In this document: piece by piece, positions 44,488 to 48,742 of the stretch
Layout: each line of letters begins with the position of its first letter
Numbering within the stretch: position 1 is the first letter of the stretch
Assembly: GCA_945862985.1 (NCBI GenBank)
Contig: CAMAZF010000015.1
Span: 1-48,742 of the forward strand
DNA: 48,742 bases
Direction of reading: 5' to 3'
From: Bordetella parapertussis
GTDB lineage: Bacteria > Pseudomonadota > Gammaproteobacteria > Burkholderiales > Burkholderiaceae_A
Notes under the pieces: model-generated
What the model saw: only the letters and a program-made list of their open reading frames with translations
Told to the model about the DNA's origin: nothing
Databases searched by the model: none
Translations under genes and position numbers: made by a program

Positions 44488-45658
44488 TCTCACGCCCGAG
44501 CAGCACACACTGCGCATTCGGATTCGCGACTACTTCAAGACCCTTCTGACGGACGATGACCGTCGGGAGCTGCGGGGCTCAGAGGGGGGAGAAGCCTTTC
44601 GACGTATTGTTGGCCAGATGGGCCAGGATGGCTGGTTGGCCGTGGGCTGGCCCAAGGAGCACGGCGGACTGGGCTACTCCGCGACTGAACAGCTGATCTT
44701 CTTCGAAGAGGCCAACATTGCCGGTGCGCCGCTTCCTTTTGTGACCATCAGCACGGTGGCGCCTGCGATCATGGAGTCGGGCACCGAAGAGCAGAAGCGG
44801 ACCTTTCTTCCGGGCATGGCCAAGGGAGAGATCATCTTTGCGATTGGGTATTCCGAGCCGAGTGCAGGCAGCGATCTCGCGGTGCTGCGCACCTCGGCCA
44901 CGCCCATGGGAGACCCTCTCTCCCACTTCGTGGTGAATGGCAACAAGCTCTGGACATCGGGCGCGCATGACGCCGACTATGTCTGGCTGGCGGCACGAAC
45001 CAGCACTGAATTGCCTCGCCACAAGGGTGTCTCTATCCTGATTGTGGACACCAAAGCCAAAGGCTTTAGCTACACCCTGATTCCAACCACTGCCAACCCA
45101 ACGGCCGCGACGTATTACGATCACGTCGAGGTGCCGGCGAATCGACTGGTTGGTGATCTGCATGGTGGATGGAAGCTGATCACGGCGCAACTCAATCATG
45201 AGCGTCTTGGATTGGGCAGCTGGGCCGACAAAATCTTTGCTCCCTACACTCGCGTCCTGCAGTGGGCCAAGTCCAGAGACGAGTATGGGAAGCGGGCGAT
45301 GGATAAGCCCTGGGTGCGATCGGCTCTCGCAGAGTGCTACGCGCGCCTCGAGGCGATGAGGCTGATTAACTTCCGCATTGCACAAGATCTCGAGCACGGG
45401 CAGATGGACATTTCATTGGCGTGTGCCACCAAAGTCTATGGAGCAGACACCAGCCTGGATGTGCTCCGCAGGCTTGTTGAGGTGGTGGGCAACAGTGGGC
45501 TTGTGCGAGCAGGCTCCGCCGCGGAGCGATTGCTCGGAGAGCTGGACTACGAGACCCGCGGAGCACCCATGCTCACCTTCGGTGGTGGGACCAACGAGAT
45601 CCAGCGGGAATTGATTGCGCAGTTCGGGCTTCAAATGCCTCGGCCTGCGAGGACCTAG
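44477..45658 (+). CDS. Steroid side-chain acyl-CoA dehydrogenase, alpha subunit (ChsE2/FadE29-like)
   Basis: 393 residues, acyl-CoA dehydrogenase with GYSEPSAGSDLAVLRT, NGNKLWTSGA and C-terminal GGGTNEIQRELIAQFG, in which the Glu of the YEGT motif is replaced, as in other alpha subunits of this kind. Length agrees with FadE29 (about 387). It should hold FAD and the catalytic base, with the subunit at 41785 as partner. The two genes are separated by chsH1 and ltp2, unlike mycobacteria, where fadE28 and fadE29 are adjacent. ATG 44477 has TTGGAGC upstream; TTG 44462 is unlikely. Last gene of the operon. Confidence 0.87.
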   Translation: MFIDLTPEQHTLRIRIRDYFKTLLTDDDRRELRGSEGGEAFRRIVGQMGQDGWLAVGWPKEHGGLGYSATEQLIFFEEANIAGAPLPFVTISTVAPAIMESGTEEQKRTFLPGMAKGEIIFAIGYSEPSAGSDLAVLRTSATPMGDPLSHFVVNGNKLWTSGAHDADYVWLAARTSTELPRHKGVSILIVDTKAKGFSYTLIPTTANPTAATYYDHVEVPANRLVGDLHGGWKLITAQLNHERLGLGSWADKIFAPYTRVLQWAKSRDEYGKRAMDKPWVRSALAECYARLEAMRLINFRIAQDLEHGQMDISLACATKVYGADTSLDVLRRLVEVVGNSGLVRAGSAAERLLGELDYETRGAPMLTFGGGTNEIQRELIAQFGLQMPRPART

Positions 45659-45675
45659 GGAAAACCACGCTGAGG

Positions 45676-45695
45676 ACTAACGCATTCGGACGATG
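45676..45695. promoter_or_regulatory. Operator-like right half-site only, site G
   Basis: GACGATG at 45689-45695 is a perfect right arm but the left arm matches at only 1 of 7 positions. It is 65 bases before the TonB receptor start. A CAGTAT at 45715-45720 could be a -10 box. One arm alone may be chance. Confidence 0.2.
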
Positions 45696-45725
45696 AATCT
45701 CCTGGTGGTCGGATCAGTATCGGAG

Positions 45726-45742
45726 GGGCGCATCATGCGCCC
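45726..45742 (+). promoter_or_regulatory. Hairpin just upstream of the receptor ribosome-binding site
   Basis: GGGCGCA-TCA-TGCGCCC forms a perfect 7-base stem with a 3-base loop. It ends 8 bases before GGAGGAG (45751-45757) in the leader of the TonB receptor gene. It may stabilise the transcript, hide or present the ribosome-binding site, or serve as a protein site. Confidence 0.4.
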
Positions 45743-45760
45743 GACAACTAGGAGGAGACA

Positions 45761-48052
45761 ATGAAGAGTAAGTCCCAGAGGGTTTTGAAGGTTTCAGTCG
45801 TTGCGCTGACCGTCTCAGCGCTGTTCTCAGGCGGTGCTTGGGCGCAAGAGAAGATCGAAGAAGTGGTCGTGACCGCGCAGAAGCGCGAGCAGAGGGTTCA
45901 GGATGTACCGATCTCGATCACCGCAATCACCGCACAGAGCATCGAAGATCGGGCGATCGAATCCGTTCAGGATCTCAATGGCCTCGTGCCTAACTTGAAC
46001 GTCAACAATGTTCCCGTCACCGGTCTCACGATTGCCGCGAGCCTGCGTGGCTTGGGACAGGGTCAGCCGGCCATCTGGGCAGACCCCGCAGTGGGTGTCT
46101 ACGTCGATGGTGCCTTTGTTGGAAAAAACACCGGCGCCATGTTGGACGTGATTGACCTTGAGCGGATTGAAGTCTTGCGTGGCCCCCAGGGCACCCTCTT
46201 CGGTCGCAATACGCTTGCAGGTGCGATTAACTTCATCTCTCGTAAGCCGCTCGGAGAACTCTCCCTGACGGCAAACACTGAGGTGGGCAATTACGGTGCT
46301 CGGTCCGTGAAGGTTGGCTTGGAGCTTCCCAAGGCGGGGATCGTCAGCATCGGCATGGCAGTCAAACGTGAGCAGCGTGATGGCTATATCGATAACCTCA
46401 CGGTAGGGGCGACCGACGACTTCGGTAACCGCGATCGCACATCTGCCCGTCTCTCCGCGAAGTTCGACATTTCTAAAGACGCAGTGCTGAACTACGGGTT
46501 TGACTACACGGACATCGATGAAATGCCGATGGCTGGATCGCTGACCTCGTCAAAGATTGCATCGAGCGCTGGATTTGGGACTGCAGGCTTTTCTCAGTAC
46601 CCTGGGAACAACGCCTCTATTGCGAATCCTGAGTTCCCCACGAGCCTCACCTATGCACCGGGATTTGAGTATTTTCAGCGCGTGAAGGTCAAGGGCCATC
46701 GGGTCCTGTTTGACTTGAAACTGAATGCGTCCAACACGCTCAAGTACATCGGCTCTCGCCGAGACATGGACTACGCGGATTTCTCAGATTACGGCGGTGG
46801 ATTTAAAGGCGGAGCCAACTTCCCCCCACAGTTCGGGATTGCCGCACCCAATACGCCCATGTATGTCGGAGGCCAGGATACGACCTACGAGAACACCTCT
46901 CACGAAGTTCAATTGGTAGGCAGTACGAAGTCCACTCGATACGTATTGGGCTACTACACCTTTGAGGAGACTGGTGACGTTGCGACGACAAACTTCGGAG
47001 TTCTGCTCAAGGCCACGCCAACGCTGAAGCAGTCCTTCACCGCAGTGGAGTACGGTATCAAGACGGAGGCATCTGGTCTGTTTGGTCAGGTTGACTTCGA
47101 CATCTCACCCCAGCTTACCGCCACGGCCGGGCTGCGCTACACCAAGGAAGAGAAGTCTGGATACGGTCGCACCTTTATCGGCGACTCTTTCGGAACCCGC
47201 GCATTTGGCCCAGTGGCAACAGGCGCTCCGTCGGGTGATTTCAGCAAGACCACTCCGGTTGCAGCGCTGGCCTACAAGGTCGACGCAAACACCAACTTCT
47301 ATGCACGATATGCGGTTGGGTATCGTTCAGGTGGCTTTAGCGTTCAGTCCGGCGTGCCGACTGACCGTTACGAGGCGGAGACCGCCAAGTCCTTCGAGGT
47401 GGGTGTGAAACGTGTCCTGGACGGGGGCCGTGCCATTGTGAACGGGGCGGTCTTTACCACCACATTGGATGACGCACAGCAGTCGGTCCTTCCAGTCGGA
47501 ACCACCACGCCCAAGTTCTTGAATGCAGCTGAGGCCAGCATTCGAGGGTTTGAGTTGGATGGAACGGTTCGGGTCTCTAAAGACTGGCTGGTTGGTTTCG
47601 GCTACGGTTTCCTTCAGGCTGACTTCGACTCCTTCTTGAACGCTGGCGTGGACATTGCCGACAAGATCACCTATCCGAATGCGCCGAAGCACACATTGAA
47701 TGTGAACTTCAGCGGTGACCTGGGCCGCACGTCTGCGGGCAAGCTCAAGCTCACAGGTGATGCGACCTACAAGGACTCGTTCTACAACATCGTCGCCGCG
47801 CCGGCGTCAGCCGCATTGAGCTTTAATGCGGAGGAGATTGCTCGCATGAAGAGCATGCTCACCATCAATGGAAAGCTCGCGCTCTCGGACATCAAGCTGG
47901 GGTCTGGCAATGCCCGGGGTGAGGCCTATGTCTGGGTGAAGAATGCTCTGAATAAGCGTCAAGAGGTTGCCAACATGAGCCTGGGCTTCCTCACCAGCTT
48001 CTGGTCCGAGCCGCGCACGATTGGTGCTGGATTCACCGTTAAGTTTGACTGA
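45761..48052 (+). CDS. TonB-dependent outer-membrane receptor
   Basis: 763 residues. A signal peptide (positively charged MKSKSQR, then VVALTVSALF, cleaved after AWA at residue 28) leads to a TonB box (IEEVVVTAQKR) and a plug domain (VQDLNGLVPNL, PAVGVYVDGAF, ERIEVLRGPQGTLFGRNTLAGAINF). The beta-barrel ends in an FTVKF-type strand. Such receptors take up large or hydrophobic compounds; in a steroid cluster, steroid or bile-salt uptake is the best guess. It has an excellent GGAGGAG site, a hairpin in the leader and a strong terminator, so it is transcribed alone. Confidence 0.92.
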   Translation: MKSKSQRVLKVSVVALTVSALFSGGAWAQEKIEEVVVTAQKREQRVQDVPISITAITAQSIEDRAIESVQDLNGLVPNLNVNNVPVTGLTIAASLRGLGQGQPAIWADPAVGVYVDGAFVGKNTGAMLDVIDLERIEVLRGPQGTLFGRNTLAGAINFISRKPLGELSLTANTEVGNYGARSVKVGLELPKAGIVSIGMAVKREQRDGYIDNLTVGATDDFGNRDRTSARLSAKFDISKDAVLNYGFDYTDIDEMPMAGSLTSSKIASSAGFGTAGFSQYPGNNASIANPEFPTSLTYAPGFEYFQRVKVKGHRVLFDLKLNASNTLKYIGSRRDMDYADFSDYGGGFKGGANFPPQFGIAAPNTPMYVGGQDTTYENTSHEVQLVGSTKSTRYVLGYYTFEETGDVATTNFGVLLKATPTLKQSFTAVEYGIKTEASGLFGQVDFDISPQLTATAGLRYTKEEKSGYGRTFIGDSFGTRAFGPVATGAPSGDFSKTTPVAALAYKVDANTNFYARYAVGYRSGGFSVQSGVPTDRYEAETAKSFEVGVKRVLDGGRAIVNGAVFTTTLDDAQQSVLPVGTTTPKFLNAAEASIRGFELDGTVRVSKDWLVGFGYGFLQADFDSFLNAGVDIADKITYPNAPKHTLNVNFSGDLGRTSAGKLKLTGDATYKDSFYNIVAAPASAALSFNAEEIARMKSMLTINGKLALSDIKLGSGNARGEAYVWVKNALNKRQEVANMSLGFLTSFWSEPRTIGAGFTVKFD

Positions 48053-48071
48053 TTCACGCGTTTTTCCTCTT

Positions 48072-48100
48072 AAGGCCCGAGTGATCGGGCCTTTTTTTTT
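48072..48100 (+). terminator. Rho-independent terminator after the TonB receptor gene
   Basis: AAGGCCCGA-GTGA-TCGGGCCTT is a perfect 9-base stem with a 4-base loop, followed by a run of T to 48100. It starts 20 bases after the receptor stop codon. Confidence 0.92.
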
Positions 48101-48114
48101 GCTCCTTGTGTGCG

Positions 48115-48134
48115 CCTCGTCTGTTTAAAGGATG
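48115..48134. promoter_or_regulatory. Palindromic operator candidate, site H
   Basis: CCTCGTC-TGTTTA-AAGGATG, 11 of 14 arm positions (6/7 and 5/7). It lies between the terminator and the aldolase-like gene, 45 bases before its ATG. TCTACT at 48156-48161 is 21 bases downstream, a spacing that would suit an activator overlapping a -35 region. Confidence 0.4.
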
Positions 48135-48154
48135 CGGAGCTTGTACGTGCTCCG
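48135..48154. promoter_or_regulatory. Second inverted repeat in the leader of the last gene
   Basis: CGGAGC-TTGTACGT-GCTCCG, 6-base arms with an 8-base loop, directly abutting site H. It does not match the CATCGTC palindrome. It could be another regulator's site or an RNA hairpin 17 bases before GGAGGAG. Confidence 0.3.
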
Positions 48155-48179
48155 TTCTACTGGATACGGAGGAGGAGAT

Positions 48180-48742
48180 ATGAGTTTGAAGAACATCGCC
48201 GCCATTGTGGGCTGCGCACAGTACAAACCAGAGAAGTACAACACTGCGCCTCGCATGTTCCATCTCGAGCAGGTTGCTGACTTGGCTCGACAGGCTCTAT
48301 CGGACAGTGGACTCCAGGCACATCAGATTGACGGTCTCGCGATCAATGGGCCGCATTTCCACGAGGCGAGCTCCTTTGTTCCGGCTATGACCGCTGAGTA
48401 CCTGGGCATGAATCTGCACTTCGGTGAGGTGGTCGATCTGGGTGGAACCAGTGGGGTTGGCATGATTTGGCGCGCAGCCGCGGCCATTGAACTCGGGGTC
48501 TGCCAAGCGGTGTTGTGTGTCATTCCCCAGCGCATGGCACCTTTGGGGCCTTCTGAAGATCCAAACTGGATGATGAAGGCCATGCGATTCGGAGGCCATA
48601 GTGCCGTATTTGGCGCGCCCGAAGCGGAGTTCGATCTACCCTATGGCCATCTTGGTCAGAACACGGGTTACGCGATGATTGCCCAGAGGTATAAGAGCGT
48701 CTACGGCTACGACCCGGTCGCGCTGGCAAAGATTGCAGTCGA
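48180..48742 (+). CDS. Ltp/SCP2-thiolase-type aldolase, 3' end cut by window
   Basis: At least 187 residues, open to the window edge. The start ATG 48180 has a strong GGAGGAG (48171-48177). Residues such as IAAIVGCAQYKP, ARQALSDSGL, and DLGGTSGVGMIWRAAAAIE mark the thiolase-like lipid-transfer-protein fold. The nucleophilic Cys position reads GGTSG, so it is not a true thiolase. A second Ltp besides the one at 43294 could be the first-cycle aldolase (Sal1-like), which releases the C22 aldehyde used by the aldehyde dehydrogenase at 38431, or an Ltp3/Ltp4-type protein. The C-terminal active-site half is missing here, so this stays open. Confidence 0.8.
   Translation, partial: MSLKNIAAIVGCAQYKPEKYNTAPRMFHLEQVADLARQALSDSGLQAHQIDGLAINGPHFHEASSFVPAMTAEYLGMNLHFGEVVDLGGTSGVGMIWRAAAAIELGVCQAVLCVIPQRMAPLGPSEDPNWMMKAMRFGGHSAVFGAPEAEFDLPYGHLGQNTGYAMIAQRYKSVYGYDPVALAKIAV

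Noticed and set aside
45676-45695. Full operator upstream of the TonB receptor
   Set aside because: Only one arm is good; the other matches at 1 of 7 positions. Listed as a low-confidence half-site only.
1-48742. tRNA, rRNA, CRISPR array, insertion sequence, integrase or phage gene
   Set aside because: I looked for cloverleaf-like segments, regularly spaced repeats and transposase motifs and saw none. Gene packing leaves little room for them.

Overview
This window is an almost gap-free block of steroid catabolism genes: 43 protein-coding genes (two cut by the window edges), no gene-free stretch over 300 bases, and no RNA genes, insertion sequences or CRISPR arrays that I can see. The DNA looks moderately GC-rich. 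Genes are often coupled by ATGA/TGATG overlaps. There is a TonB-dependent outer-membrane receptor, a LuxR-type regulator resembling TeiR/TesR of Comamonas testosteroni, and a 3beta/17beta-hydroxysteroid dehydrogenase closely matching the Comamonas enzyme. Together these point to a Gram-negative proteobacterium (beta or gamma); I cannot name the genus. Side-chain genes of the CoA-ligase / acyl-CoA dehydrogenase / aldolase / aldehyde dehydrogenase kind, and a BaiE-like SnoaL-fold protein, suggest that bile acids (cholate type) are among the substrates.

Layout. (1) 1-961, minus: a flavin reductase (HsaB-like) with a C-terminal winged-helix-like extension, divergent from (2) a long operon 1070-14367: extradiol dioxygenase HsaC, CoA-transferase-like hydrolase IpdA-IpdB, a crotonase, IpdC, EchA20, an acyl-CoA dehydrogenase pair, thiolase FadA6, two SDRs, a MaoC hydratase, a second thiolase and the LuxR regulator. 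This is mainly the ring C/D (HIP) pathway. (3) An MFS transporter on the minus strand (14351-15667), divergent from KshB reductase and the FadD3-like HIP-CoA ligase (15775-18394). (4) 18472-21794: two SDRs, a SnoaL-fold protein and an Old Yellow Enzyme, a candidate module for processing ring hydroxyl groups. (5) An enoyl-CoA hydratase (minus), divergent from a side-chain activation operon 22636-29556: FATP-type CoA ligase, metallo-beta-lactamase-fold hydrolase, acyl-CoA dehydrogenase alpha/beta pair and a second CoA ligase. (6) Minus strand 29561-33006: a BaiH/BaiCD-like flavin/Fe-S reductase and an MFS transporter, divergent from (7) 33151-38419: HsaA oxygenase, Delta1-dehydrogenase KstD, a second KstD-like flavoprotein and 3beta/17beta-HSD. 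(8) A minus-strand aldehyde dehydrogenase, divergent from (9) 39970-45658: SDR, ChsH2, ChsE1-like, ChsH1, Ltp2 and ChsE2-like, the set that removes the last three side-chain carbons. (10) A TonB-dependent receptor with its own terminator, then the start of another Ltp-type aldolase.

How they fit: the receptor and MFS proteins would handle uptake or export. Ligases, dehydrogenase pairs, hydratases, Ltp aldolases and the aldehyde dehydrogenase would shorten the side chain. KstD, KshB (with a KshA not in this window), HsaA/HsaB and HsaC would open rings A and B. FadD3, IpdC, EchA20, IpdAB, the dehydrogenases and FadA6 would degrade rings C and D. KshA, HsaD and HsaE/F/G are not here and should be encoded elsewhere.

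The most notable unexplained signal is a 20-bp palindrome, consensus CATCGTC-N6-GACGATG. It recurs between genes, 33-90 bases from start codons: perfect between hsaB and hsaC, near-perfect between MFS/kshB and between the hydratase and ligase, good before hsaA/MFS, and weaker before the 18472 and 48180 operons. It looks like the operator of a cluster-wide regulator.
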